Source: a virus | Length of the DNA stretch: 51,395 nt | Reading direction: 5' to 3' (one strand) | Virus record (IMG/VR): IMGVR_UViG_3300044858_006691 | Span: 1-51,395 of that record | Shown: positions 41,062 to 49,503 of the stretch, in pieces | Layout of the letters: each line of letters begins with the position of its first letter | Numbering within the stretch: position 1 is the stretch's first letter | Program-made: the position numbers and the translations under genes | Notes under the pieces: generated by a model | Database searches by the model: none | Told to the model about the DNA's origin: nothing | What the model saw: only the letters and a program-made list of their open reading frames with translations

Positions 41062-43392
41062 TCAGTCGTCGGCATAGGGATACCTCTGCTTGGGAATCTC
41101 CTTCAGGCCGATGCCCTGGTAGCCGCGAATGCCCATGCTGTTGCGCCATTTCTCCAGCCCCTTGCTCAACAACAGGTCGGAGAAGCGCCGCTGCGAGCCG
41201 ATGAATTCGCCGCTGGCGTCCGCCCACTGTTTCCAGTCGTTGAAGAGTTCGGCGGTCAGGGACTTGGCATTGGCGTGCAGGACGCAGCGCTCATCCATCC
41301 AACGGCCAATCGCATCCTCTGCCTCGAAATATTCAGCAGTTGCCTTGAGCACTGACTCGGGTGGTTGCAGCCCCTCGCGCTGCCAAATCAAGCAGCCCTC
41401 CAGCGCCCAATTCAAAATGCCGTCCCGCTCGGTGAGCAGCTTGGCCTGCAGTTGCCGGTCACGCCGCTCGGCGGGGATGGTCACGGTGAAGGGCACCAGA
41501 TGCATCCGCCGCTTCATTGCCTCGTCGACGTTGCGGATCGAAGGCTTGTGATTGCCGGAGATCACCAGCTTGAATTGCGGCGAATAGGTGAAGTAATCCT
41601 GGCGCATGAAGCGCGCCGTGACCCGATCCCCGCCGGTGATCTCCTTGATCTTGGCCTCGTTCCAACGCCGCCCCTGTTCGGTTTCGGTCGCCGTCACCAA
41701 CCGTGAGCCACGCAGTCCCGCCAGATCCGTCGGGTGACGCTCAGTCCGCGTTTCCATGAAAGTCTCCATGGGCGCGTTGGCGGCGTAGTCACCGAGGATG
41801 GTGAACAGCGTATTCACAAACACCGACTTGCCGTTGCTGCCGGTGCCGTAGAAGAAGAACAAAGCGTGCTCTTGCGTCGATCCCGTCAGGCAGTAACCCG
41901 CCACCCGTTGCAAATAGGCCTGCAGTTGCGCATCGCCGCCTGTGATTTCCTTGAGAAAGGTCAGCCACTGAGGACACTCGCCACGGGGCGTAGCGGTACT
42001 GATCTTGGTCATCCGGTCCACACGCTGATGCCCACGCATCGAGCCGGTGCGAAGATCAATCACCCCGCCGGGGGTGTTGAGCAACCAGATGTCGGCATCC
42101 CACTCATCGACCATGGCCGCGTGATTCGGGTCTGCCCGGGTGATGCGTTCCACTGCGGCAATGGTCGACGCGCTGGCAAGCTTGGCCTTGAGTCGTGGGC
42201 TGTCTGCCTTCATGGACGCCGCTCGGCAAACGCCACGCGCCAGATGATTGAGGAACAGCACCTGATCCTCATTCCAACGCTGCCCGGTCCATACGAACCA
42301 CTTGCTCCACTGCGCGCAGTAGCGCCAGTCCTGTCCATAGCGGCGGGTGAAGGCACTGGCCAGGCCGTCTTCGGTTCCCCAGGAGACCCCCTCCATCAGA
42401 TCGCCAGGACTGTCCTCCAACACGGGCGTTTCCATGTCACGCACAACAGGCATTCGCTGCCCAGAGGTGATGAAGCCGAACACATCAAAGGGCAGCGGGT
42501 CTTCGTCGGTGCGATCAGCCAGCGCATCAGCCAAGGCATCCGCTGCATCCCAGCCCTCCGGCTTGGTGTCAGGGGGCATCAGGATGTCGCAACTGACCGC
42601 GCCCACCTGTAGTACGGCCCTGGCTGCATTTTCCGCGTAGGCCCAGCCAGGTTTGTCCTTGTCAGGCCAGATGAGCACCGCCTTGCCGGCCAGCGGTGAC
42701 CAGTCGGTCTTGTCGACCGGCGCATTGGCCCCGTGCATCGCGGTGGTCGCGCTGATGCCCGCCTCGATCAATGCCTGCGCGCATTTCTCGCCCTCGACCA
42801 GGATCACCTGCTCGGCGATGGCAATCCCTGGCTGGTTGTACAGCGGACGCGGCTCGGGCGGGGCCATCTTGCGGCGCTTGGCGTCCCAGGGGCGGAACTC
42901 CTTCCGGCCCGGTGCCGGGTCGTAGCGGTAGACGCAGGCGATCAGGTTGCCGGCGGCATCCAGATAGTCCCACTTGGCGGTGGCCGGACCCAGCTCGTCG
43001 ACCGGGGCCTCCGGCTTCTTGCGCTTCGGGGGATGGCTGGTGGCACGTCCGACCAGTTGCCCGGCGATCTCCAACACCCGGGCGAAGTCCGCCTGGGTGT
43101 CGAGACCGTGGTGGGCTGCGATCAGATCGAAGATGTCACCACCTTCACCCGTGGCATGGTCGTGCCACAGACCGGTTGTTTCACCCTTAAGCGACACCTC
43201 CAGGCTATCGCCCGGGCTGCCCAGCACATCGCCGACCAGGTATTTCTGGCCACGCTTCTTGCTGGCCGGCAGCAGCGTCATCAGCACGGACTCCAGCCGG
43301 GCCAGCAGATCGGCTCGGATGGCATCGCGTTGTGCGTTGAGATCACCGCCCGTGGCGTTGGCCACCGGCGGCACCGAATTGAAATCAAGCAT
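41062..43392 (-). CDS. phage primase-helicase (Toprim + SF3 helicase)
   Basis: 776 residues. A Toprim-like primase region contains VILVEGEKCAQALIEAG (E200) and IWPDKDKPGW (about 241-250). A D5-type N-terminal domain and SF3 helicase follow, with Walker A GTGSNGKS (516-523), TATETEQGRRWNEAKIKEITGGD and SGNHKP as sensor. It should unwind and prime phage DNA at the origin. It is the last gene of the early operon and overlaps the previous gene by 8 nt. Confidence 0.93.
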   Translation of the reverse strand: MLDFNSVPPVANATGGDLNAQRDAIRADLLARLESVLMTLLPASKKRGQKYLVGDVLGSPGDSLEVSLKGETTGLWHDHATGEGGDIFDLIAAHHGLDTQADFARVLEIAGQLVGRATSHPPKRKKPEAPVDELGPATAKWDYLDAAGNLIACVYRYDPAPGRKEFRPWDAKRRKMAPPEPRPLYNQPGIAIAEQVILVEGEKCAQALIEAGISATTAMHGANAPVDKTDWSPLAGKAVLIWPDKDKPGWAYAENAARAVLQVGAVSCDILMPPDTKPEGWDAADALADALADRTDEDPLPFDVFGFITSGQRMPVVRDMETPVLEDSPGDLMEGVSWGTEDGLASAFTRRYGQDWRYCAQWSKWFVWTGQRWNEDQVLFLNHLARGVCRAASMKADSPRLKAKLASASTIAAVERITRADPNHAAMVDEWDADIWLLNTPGGVIDLRTGSMRGHQRVDRMTKISTATPRGECPQWLTFLKEITGGDAQLQAYLQRVAGYCLTGSTQEHALFFFYGTGSNGKSVFVNTLFTILGDYAANAPMETFMETRTERHPTDLAGLRGSRLVTATETEQGRRWNEAKIKEITGGDRVTARFMRQDYFTYSPQFKLVISGNHKPSIRNVDEAMKRRMHLVPFTVTIPAERRDRQLQAKLLTERDGILNWALEGCLIWQREGLQPPESVLKATAEYFEAEDAIGRWMDERCVLHANAKSLTAELFNDWKQWADASGEFIGSQRRFSDLLLSKGLEKWRNSMGIRGYQGIGLKEIPKQRYPYADD

Positions 43393-43864
43393 GGATCAGT
43401 CCTCCCTGTGGCTGATGGGTTTGGGCTTGGCAGGTGATGGAATGCACCGGAGCGCTGCTGGCGCTGACGACCGGTTCGGTGGGCGCAGGCGTCACCGGCA
43501 CCTTGATCGGTACCTTCTGCCAGTGCGCCTTCTCATCGGCGAGGTAGCCGGCCTTGCGGGCAACGAAGCGCACGAAGTCGGGATGCAGTCCCACCAGGTC
43601 ACACCAGAGCGTCAAGTCGTCCCCGAGCAGAAAGCGCCGCGCCTCGCGCCGCATCCGGCGGTTGGTCAGACTCAAGCTGTCGTGGATGGCACGGGCGAGC
43701 ACGGCCACCACCAACCGGGATTCAGGGCACACGAGAAAGGTGTGACGGTTGAGCACCTTCTCGATGGCCTGCAGCCCGACCAGGGGCTTGGGTGGCGACC
43801 AGCGCTCGACCCATACCGTCTGGGTGGTCTTGGCCGGTTTGCGCTGTTTGAAAGCTGTGCTCAT
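43385..43864 (-). CDS. phage protein of unknown function
   Basis: 159 residues from the ATG at 43864 (GGAGG upstream; TGATG overlap with the nuclease gene). Basic N-terminus (MSTAFKQRKPAKTTQTVWVERW), a helical centre (VLARAIHDSLSLTNRRMRREARRFLLGDDLTLWCDLVGL) and a Pro/Val-rich tail. No family recognised. Its place between nuclease and primase-helicase suggests a replication or recombination helper. Confidence 0.55.
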   Translation of the reverse strand: MSTAFKQRKPAKTTQTVWVERWSPPKPLVGLQAIEKVLNRHTFLVCPESRLVVAVLARAIHDSLSLTNRRMRREARRFLLGDDLTLWCDLVGLHPDFVRFVARKAGYLADEKAHWQKVPIKVPVTPAPTEPVVSASSAPVHSITCQAQTHQPQGGLIHA

Positions 43865-44619
43865 CACACACCTCCCCAGCAGCGCTGCGCATACGAGCAG
43901 AACTTGCACTCGAAGTGGCTGGCCTCGGCAAAGGCGCGAGGCAAGAGCTCGCCTGCCTCAGTCGCCTGGATCACCCGCACGGCGCGGTCGGACATCTTCT
44001 GGGCGAGGGCCGCATCAAAAGGCACCAGCTCAAACCACAGCTCCTGGGTGTCCTTGTTGATAGCGGTGAAGAGCGCCGGGTTACGGCTGATGCCTTCGAC
44101 CGTGCCCTCCATGTAGGCCTGGTAGGTCGCCATCTGCGCGGCATAGACCGGTTTGGTGACCGTTACCCCGGACTTGGTACAGGCCTTCCAGTGCTTGTCG
44201 GCCATGGTCTTGCATTCCCACAGCATCGGGAACGACAGCCCCAGCTCTGGTGGTGCCGCCGTGATGATCCCGTCGACGTGACCCTTGATCCGGCCACCCG
44301 CCACCGAGAAGCCGAACTGACCACCGCTGGCCTTCTGGTTGTGCAGCTCGAAGCCAGCCATGCGCAGCCAACGCACGGCCAGGTCCTCCAGCACATGGCC
44401 AACCTCGAACACCCGCAGGATGCGGCCGGAGAAACCCCGGCCGGGATCGACCGGCGCACCGGCGTACTCGTACTGCAGCGCCTGTTCGCAGGCCACGCCC
44501 AGTCGGGAAGCACCGAGGTAGTCGCGCGGGGTCTGCCCCGCACGCTCGACATCCAGGGCGGCATCGATAAAGCCCGTCACCCGCTCGTGGAAGGCGGGGC
44601 GATGATTGAAATCCAGCAT
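43864..44619 (-). CDS. PD-(D/E)XK nuclease with Cas4-like Fe-S cysteines
   Basis: 251 residues. The nuclease core is D116 (GHVDGII), E135-x-K137 (MLWECKTM) and Q162-x3-Y (AAQMATYQAY). Cysteines C44, C238, C241 and C247 have the C-xn-C-x2-C-x5-C arrangement of Cas4/AddB-type [4Fe-4S] nucleases. No CRISPR array or cas1 is present, so this is a phage recombination exonuclease, paired with the Sak4-like ATPase upstream. The ATG at 44619 overlaps the previous stop (TGATG). Confidence 0.85.
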   Translation of the reverse strand: MLDFNHRPAFHERVTGFIDAALDVERAGQTPRDYLGASRLGVACEQALQYEYAGAPVDPGRGFSGRILRVFEVGHVLEDLAVRWLRMAGFELHNQKASGGQFGFSVAGGRIKGHVDGIITAAPPELGLSFPMLWECKTMADKHWKACTKSGVTVTKPVYAAQMATYQAYMEGTVEGISRNPALFTAINKDTQELWFELVPFDAALAQKMSDRAVRVIQATEAGELLPRAFAEASHFECKFCSYAQRCWGGV

Positions 44620-45011
44620 CACTTCGCCCTCCCACGCTGAGTGCCCTTGGCGGACACCGGCTCCCCGGTCTCCCAGGGCAGGTCGTCCTCCAGATCCGCG
44701 AAGGGATTGGCCGGATCGAAGGTTGCTGCCGGCGAAGGCGCGGCTGCAGTAGCTGGCTCCAACTTGGCCACTGGCTGCGGCGCCTGCGTCTCATAGGGCT
44801 CGATGCCGCGCACCAGCGGGTACTTCGCCTGCTGGTGATGAGCCGCCATCGCTTCCGTCCAACCGGTGACGATGGCCTCGATCACCTGCAAGGCCTCGGC
44901 CTCGCTGTAGTGTCCGAGCGGTTTGTCAAAGCCGATCTCGCCGGCCGCCTCGCCGAACCACTTCAGACACTGGCGCATAGCCGCACGCTCGAATTCGGTC
45001 GCATCAACCAT
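44619..45011 (-). CDS. DUF6511-like phage protein
   Basis: 130 residues from the ATG at 45011 (AGGAGG upstream). The first 60 (ATEFERAAMRQCLKWFGEAAGEIGFDKPLGHYSEAEALQVIEAIVTGWTEAM) fit DUF6511, a small helical domain of recombination operons in phages. A long Ala/Pro linker and the acidic end PFADLEDDLPWE follow; the DDLPW-type tip is like the acidic tail of SSB proteins, which docks partners. Confidence 0.65.
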   Translation of the reverse strand: MVDATEFERAAMRQCLKWFGEAAGEIGFDKPLGHYSEAEALQVIEAIVTGWTEAMAAHHQQAKYPLVRGIEPYETQAPQPVAKLEPATAAAPSPAATFDPANPFADLEDDLPWETGEPVSAKGTQRGRAK

Positions 45012-45023
45012 GAGCACGTCCTC

Positions 45024-45200
45024 CTACCTGGGGTCGGTTCGGAGCCACTGGCCATAGAGCGCGTGAAACGCGTCCTGACAGCGGCGGCTGCAGAAGACCC
45101 AGTCCATCGGATACCGGCGGGGTTGCCCCACCTTGAAGCGGTTGTCGCTGTGGCCGAGACCACGGGCCTGCCGCTTGCAGACCCAGCATTGGCCGGCCAT
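45024..45200 (-). CDS. 58-residue cysteine-rich (zinc-binding-like) protein
   Basis: A short gene fitting exactly between P63C and the DUF6511-like gene. It starts MAGQCWVCKRQARGLGHSDN with the CWVC pair and continues RRYPMDWVFCSRRCQDAFHALYGQW with a second CSRRC pair. Two Cys pairs of this spacing suggest a small zinc finger. It begins one base after the P63C stop, so the two are coupled. Function unknown. Confidence 0.7.
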   Translation of the reverse strand: MAGQCWVCKRQARGLGHSDNRFKVGQPRRYPMDWVFCSRRCQDAFHALYGQWLRTDPR

Positions 45201-46058
45201 TCATTGCCCTCCCTCCAGCGCACCGATGAAGAGGGTCATCTGCAGCGGCTGGCTGCCGAAGGCCGTGGCGCAGCGGGTGTCGAAGTCCCGGTAGGTCATC
45301 GACGAGCGCGCGATCATGGTCACCGCATGGATCTGCTTTTCCAGCAGGGCGAGACCACCCTCGGAGAGCCATTGGTGTGCCTTGTCGGAGAGGCGTTTGC
45401 GGTTACGGATCTCCTCGATGATTTCGCGGGGCATGATCACGTCGTACACCCAGCGCAGAGTGATCTGGCCGATCACCGCTGGCGGGTTTTGCTGATGGCC
45501 CTGGTAGTGCCAACCGAAGAGGCGAAACAGTGCCCTGTAGTAGTCGGGGCTAAAGCGCCGTTCCCAGCTGGCCACGCGCTCGCGTAACAGCCGCGAGATC
45601 AAGGCCTGCAGCGCATCGGGGGCACGGTGGTACTGGTAGCCAGTGGCCTCGTCGATCAGCGCGACTTCACCGCTCTTGGCCAGGGCTTTTAGGATGCGCT
45701 GGCAGTTGGGCACCAGATGCTGGCGCTTGCGGTGCAGACGGCCTTCGAGCGCGGCATCGATCACGCCCGAGGCGACCTCGCTGATCACCCCAGCCGGAAA
45801 GAAGGCCGTGGTCTGGCCCGAGGGCAGGCGGATGCTGCAGGCGTTTTCCTGCAAGACCTCCGCTGCACCGGGGGCGACATCCGACAGCAGCGTTTTGAGC
45901 TGACTGCCCCGGCGCGATTCGTGCAGGCCGATAGCTGTGGCCAATTGGCGCTGGACATAGCCCCGGGTGCCGTCTTCCAGCACCACGGCTTCCACCGCCA
46001 GGTCACCGAAGCGCACCACGCCGTAGTGGCTGGTCGTGAGAATAGGTGTGCTCATCAT
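45201..46058 (-). CDS. P63C domain-containing protein
   Basis: 285 residues from ATG 46058. The N-terminal part resembles a phage antirepressor-like region (VVLEDGTRGYVQRQLATAIGLHESRRGSQLKTLLSD). The C-terminal half is the P63C domain (YRALFRLFGWHYQG; LRWVYDVIMPREIIEEIRNRKRLSDKAHQWLSEGGL). P63C proteins occur in many phages and islands and are often called antirepressor- or DNA-binding-like, without a proven activity. It sits between recombination genes. Confidence 0.85.
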   Translation of the reverse strand: MMSTPILTTSHYGVVRFGDLAVEAVVLEDGTRGYVQRQLATAIGLHESRRGSQLKTLLSDVAPGAAEVLQENACSIRLPSGQTTAFFPAGVISEVASGVIDAALEGRLHRKRQHLVPNCQRILKALAKSGEVALIDEATGYQYHRAPDALQALISRLLRERVASWERRFSPDYYRALFRLFGWHYQGHQQNPPAVIGQITLRWVYDVIMPREIIEEIRNRKRLSDKAHQWLSEGGLALLEKQIHAVTMIARSSMTYRDFDTRCATAFGSQPLQMTLFIGALEGGQ

Positions 46059-46072
46059 CGTCACGCCCTCCC

Positions 46073-46729
46073 TCACTGCGCCCAGGCGGGCTTGCCGCTG
46101 GGGACGGTGGATTGGGTAGGACGCGATGACGTAGTGTGGGCAGCCGGGGGCGTGTAGCTCGGCGCTGCGACGGCTGCTGGCGCTCCGGAGTTGCCACCCG
46201 GATTGCCAGTCCCCGTTTTTGGTGCCACGCCCATGACCAAGGCGTAGTCGCGGTGATCCGGCTCGATGGCTGCCTTGACGGTGTTGCGGTCCTCGCCCCT
46301 ACCATCCTTCTCGATGTCGATGCGTGCGGCGAACTCCAGGCCATCCAGATCGCCGAAGCCACTGATGCGACGGGCGGTCTGGGCCTGGGGGCTGTTGTCA
46401 GACGGGTGGACATTGCGCGCGGAGTTGAGCGCAGCGCGGATGAAGGTGCGCCCCATGTTCCCCCAGGTCGGCCCCTTGGGACTGTGCAGGCCAACGTTCC
46501 ACCAGATCTTGCGTTTGGCGAATGGGCCTTCCATCACCACGCCTTCGCAGGCCAGGTAGACCGCGCCAGTCTCGAAGGACTGGGTGGCCCAGCCACCGGT
46601 CCAGCCCTGTGCCGGGTCATCGAAACCGCCTGGCTTGATGGTCAGGCGCAGCTTGGCCGCCGTGTTGCGCGGGATGAGGTCGAAGGACTGCTGCTGTTCA
46701 GCGTCGTTGAAATCGTTCCAGTTGGACAT
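46073..46729 (-). CDS. unknown phage protein, SSB-like candidate
   Basis: 218 residues. The N-terminal 150 are compact and beta-rich (PRNTAAKLRLTIKPGGFDDPAQGW, YLACEGVVMEGPFAKRKIWWNVGLHSPKGPTWGNMGRTFIRAALNSA, FAARIDIEKDG). A Pro/Ala/Gly/Thr linker of ~60 residues follows, ending KPAWAQ. The globular domain plus flexible tail is the layout of single-stranded DNA-binding proteins, which Sak4-type ATPases need. That role is inference; no signature motif is present. Confidence 0.55.
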   Translation of the reverse strand: MSNWNDFNDAEQQQSFDLIPRNTAAKLRLTIKPGGFDDPAQGWTGGWATQSFETGAVYLACEGVVMEGPFAKRKIWWNVGLHSPKGPTWGNMGRTFIRAALNSARNVHPSDNSPQAQTARRISGFGDLDGLEFAARIDIEKDGRGEDRNTVKAAIEPDHRDYALVMGVAPKTGTGNPGGNSGAPAAVAAPSYTPPAAHTTSSRPTQSTVPSGKPAWAQ

Positions 46730-46735
46730 GGCGGG

Positions 46736-47605
46736 TTACTCCTGAAATTCGTTGGCGGTCGGGAAAGCGGGACTGGTCTGCACGGCAGTCGCAGTTGGGC
46801 GAGCTGCGGCATCGCGGCCGAGGCACTTGGCGATGAGCTTTCCGAGGTGGGGTTCTTCGATGGGGTCGAGCCGGCCGCTGCGGTCCTTGCTCGGGAAACC
46901 CCAGGTGTTGTCCGCGCCGGTGACAAAGGCGCGGTAGGGAGTGCCGTCATCGGCCTTCAAGATGGCCAGCGTGATGACTTCATCGAGCACGCCGGGCAGC
47001 TCGGCCGAGGTCTTGGCGCCTTCGAGTTGCAGCTGGTAGATGCGGCGATTGAAATCGTCGAGCTTCTCTTCCAGGATGCAGACGTAGATGACGTGCTTGT
47101 CCCGCACGTGCTGCAGGTGGGTGAGCGCGCCGATCATTTCGGTACCCAAGAGGCCGTAGGCGCCCCGCGTGTCGGGCTTGCCGGTCTTCTCGGAGAAGGC
47201 CGCCGGCTGGGTCTTGCACCAGGCCAGGCACATCCGCGAGAGCACGGTCAGGCTGTCGACGAAGTAGGTGTCGTACTTGGCCAGCTGCGCTGGATCACCG
47301 TACTTCTGGCAGACGTGATCAAAGTGGGCCTGAGAGAAGGCCTGGTCCGGATTGGCGCTGGGGCTCGGCCCGGCGAGGAACACCACCAGGTCCTTGAACT
47401 CGGGCCAGGTGCGCGGACGCAGGGTGTCGCCGGCCCAGTCGAGGATGGACAGATCGCCCGCCTCGGTGTCCACCAGCAAGGTGCTGGTGGCGTTCAGGGT
47501 GCGGATCTGGGAGGTCTTGCCGGCACCGGGCACGCCCACGAGAGCGACCTTGGCGCAGCGTTTTTCGGCGAGGCGCTGGTCGGCGCTGATGATTGGGAGT
47601 GCCAT
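46736..47605 (-). CDS. Sak4-like RecA-fold ATPase, phage recombinase
   Basis: 289 residues. Walker A is GVPGAGKT (24-31) and Walker B is in YDTYFVDSLT. VDTEAGDL follows the first strand, as in Sak4 and related short RecA-like proteins. The C-terminus carries an Ala/Thr/Pro linker. Such ATPases promote single-strand annealing with an SSB partner. ATG at 47605 shares one base with the preceding stop (TGATG). Confidence 0.85.
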   Translation of the reverse strand: MALPIISADQRLAEKRCAKVALVGVPGAGKTSQIRTLNATSTLLVDTEAGDLSILDWAGDTLRPRTWPEFKDLVVFLAGPSPSANPDQAFSQAHFDHVCQKYGDPAQLAKYDTYFVDSLTVLSRMCLAWCKTQPAAFSEKTGKPDTRGAYGLLGTEMIGALTHLQHVRDKHVIYVCILEEKLDDFNRRIYQLQLEGAKTSAELPGVLDEVITLAILKADDGTPYRAFVTGADNTWGFPSKDRSGRLDPIEEPHLGKLIAKCLGRDAAARPTATAVQTSPAFPTANEFQE

Positions 47606-48144
47606 CACTTGCCCTCCCCAACGAGTGCCAGGCGGAAGGCCGGTTTGGCGGGTTTGAGGGTGCGAGCCGCCTCGAAGGGACGGCGCAGGGTTTCGGGCCA
47701 GGCAGCGAACTTGCGCTCGGAGACCGAATACTTCACGTCGATGTATTCGGCTGGGTCGTCGCCATTGCTGGCGATGCGCTGAGCGATGGCAGCCAACTCA
47801 TCCTGATCCCAGGCGACCGACTTCTTGATCTCGACGGTGATGGCCAGCTCGCCATCATTCAAGTGCGTGGTGCCGGTGTCCTTGCCCGCGTCGAGCAATT
47901 GCGCGCGGGCGGCGTCGCCGTAGAGATCATCGAGCGCAGCAGTCAGCTGCTCACGGGCGTGGTCGATGGCGCGGTCCATTCCAGCGAGCAGGACAGAGAG
48001 TTCCTGCAGTGCTGGCTTGGGCAGCGCCTTGATGCGCTCGCGCGTCAGGTCTTCGAGTTGGAGAGGGAGACTGCCGATGTCGATAACGGGGGCAGTCGGT
48101 TGATGGGTGGCCGCGAGGGCCGTTTGCATTGTGTTTTGGGTCAT
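47605..48144 (-). CDS. first gene of the early operon, unknown function
   Basis: The ATG at 48144 (MTQNTMQTALAATHQP) has AGGAG 8 nt upstream, giving 179 residues. It is helical in the centre (LEDLTRERIKALPKPALQELSVLLAGMDRAIDHAREQLTAALDDLYGDAARAQLLDAGKDTG) and beta-rich later (LNDGELAITVEIKKSVAWDQDELAAIA). No family recognised. Located 76 bp downstream of the TTCCGCA array, it is the first product after the presumed early promoter. Confidence 0.6.
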   Translation of the reverse strand: MTQNTMQTALAATHQPTAPVIDIGSLPLQLEDLTRERIKALPKPALQELSVLLAGMDRAIDHAREQLTAALDDLYGDAARAQLLDAGKDTGTTHLNDGELAITVEIKKSVAWDQDELAAIAQRIASNGDDPAEYIDVKYSVSERKFAAWPETLRRPFEAARTLKPAKPAFRLALVGEGK

Positions 48145-48220
48145 GAAAATGCTCCTGGAAAAGGTTGCTGGTTTCGGCCCGTCGCGCGCCGTGCCTTGTT
48201 GCAAACTTTCCCAGCCGGGG

Positions 48221-48386
48221 TTCCGCAAACCGTTCCGCAGATTCCGCAGACTGATTCCGCAAACTCACATTGGCATTTGCGAAATCGCCGTCCCCATGCC
48301 TGTGTTCATGCCGCTTCGCGCCCCATGAGGCGTTCCGCAACAGGTTCCGCAAACTTGCGGAATCCCCTGCGGAATCACTTGCGGAA
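48221..48386. repeat. array of nine TTCCGCA heptamers
   Basis: TTCCGCA lies at 48221, 48233, 48242, 48255, 48333 and 48345 on the plus strand, and its complement TGCGGAA at 48356, 48368 and 48380. Spacing is mostly 11-13 bp, about one helical turn. A degenerate copy (TTGCGAA) lies in the 78-bp gap. No gene covers the region (48145-48495). It lies between the repressor operon terminator and the early operon, fitting operators or origin iterons. Confidence 0.75.
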
Positions 48387-48407
48387 CGCTCCCCGATCAG
48401 CCAACGC

Positions 48408-48438
48408 AAAAAGCCCGGTCTGGTCAAACCAGCCGGGC
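48408..48438 (-). terminator. terminator of the repressor operon
   Basis: GCCCGG-t-CTGGT (48413-48424) pairs with ACCAG-c-CCGGGC; on the minus strand TTTTT follows. It lies about 60 bp beyond the stop at 48496 and would keep repressor-operon transcription out of the early genes. Confidence 0.85.
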
Positions 48439-48495
48439 GCTCGGGATTATTCGGATTGGCGTCTGCTCAGGTGCAGAGCGCCAGGGTGTGGGGCT

Positions 48496-49503
48496 TCAGA
48501 TCAGCCAGCTGCGATCCTCGGGCGGAATCTGCAGCTGATAGCGACCATCTTCGCGCAGGAAGCGGATGAAGGTGCGATAGACGTGGGGCTTGCGATCAAA
48601 GACCTTGCTAGGGCTGAACTTCTCGGCCACCGATCCGACCTTGTCACGCAAGCTGGCATTGTCCATCTCGTGGTCCAGATCATCGATGAGCGCCATCAGC
48701 AAACTGCGCTCGCGTGGCTCGAGCTTGATGGCCTCACCATCGATGTAGACCAGCCCCTTGGGCTTGAGGTATTGCAGGGATGTGCCGGGCGCAGCCTCTT
48801 CCAGGCGCTGCACACCGGGTGCCGGATGGCGATCCGGGAAGAAGGTGAAGCTGTGCGCTTCGATCTGACCGACGGTGAGCAGGCTGCGCACCTCAAAGCC
48901 TGACAGTGGCGACGTCCTAGGCAGCGGCACTTCGCTGCTGGTCAGGATCACGCACGATTGCAGGGACTGATCGGCGGCGATCTGCTCGTGCAGGCGCAAT
49001 GCCACCTCCATCCGATGCAGGTGGCGAGCGAAATACCAGGTCACACCCTTGCCGCGCTTGGCGGTACCCGTGCCAAGCCGCCATAGCTGCCAAGCGCGTT
49101 CATCCTGGATGGCATCCTTGTCGATGGCCTTCATCCCGTTCGGGCTGAAATTCAAGCCTACCAGGAGCTTGGTGATCAGGCGAGGCAGCGCCAGGCGATA
49201 GGTCTGACGAACATAGGCGGGCGCGACAATGGGGCCGCACTCCGGGCACATTTGCAACACCTCACCCTCTCCTACCGAGTAGGACTTGGGCGGGTCTTCA
49301 ACCACGCGCGCCAATTCGACCCAGCAGTCGTAACAAGTCGCCGAGCTCAGATCCTCATCACTGATCAGCAAGCCCGCCTCCATCAGCGTCTGGGCTGCTG
49401 TCGACCATTCACCCTCAAAGACCGTCTTGCCATTGAACCGCTGCTCATGAAAATCCAGCAACCGACACAGGAGCGCCGTCGCCTCTATCTGGGCTGTGCT
49501 CAT
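48496..49503 (-). CDS. zinc-motif and winged-helix protein in the repressor operon
   Basis: 335 residues. Residues ~57-90 hold two Cys pairs (CYDC and CPEC) that could bind zinc. A central domain (AIQDERAWQLWRLGTGTAKRGKGVTWYFARHLHRMEVALRLHEQI) is not recognised. The C-terminal ~90 residues (YIDGEAIKLEPRERSLLMALIDDLDHE...SLRDKVGSV...VYRTFIRFLREDGRYQLQI) look like an OmpR/PhoB-type winged helix. It may be a transcription regulator; no phosphoacceptor domain is visible. It overlaps the previous gene by 4 nt. Confidence 0.6.
   Translation of the reverse strand: MSTAQIEATALLCRLLDFHEQRFNGKTVFEGEWSTAAQTLMEAGLLISDEDLSSATCYDCWVELARVVEDPPKSYSVGEGEVLQMCPECGPIVAPAYVRQTYRLALPRLITKLLVGLNFSPNGMKAIDKDAIQDERAWQLWRLGTGTAKRGKGVTWYFARHLHRMEVALRLHEQIAADQSLQSCVILTSSEVPLPRTSPLSGFEVRSLLTVGQIEAHSFTFFPDRHPAPGVQRLEEAAPGTSLQYLKPKGLVYIDGEAIKLEPRERSLLMALIDDLDHEMDNASLRDKVGSVAEKFSPSKVFDRKPHVYRTFIRFLREDGRYQLQIPPEDRSWLI

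Noticed and set aside
40905-41075. Extended N-terminus of the RuvC-like protein
   Set aside because: The open frame runs through the inverted GTCAG repeats and AT-rich core, has no ribosome site, and the family starts at MTTTILALDLG.
43864-44619. CRISPR-associated Cas4
   Set aside because: No repeats or other cas genes are present, and the gene is embedded in a phage recombination operon.
48221-48386. CRISPR array
   Set aside because: The units are 7 bp at irregular 9-13 bp spacing and in both orientations, unlike CRISPR repeats and spacers.
47951-48427. Minus-strand frame with repeated LRN residues across the TTCCGCA array
   Set aside because: It only translates the DNA repeats and continues out of frame into a real gene; no start signal.
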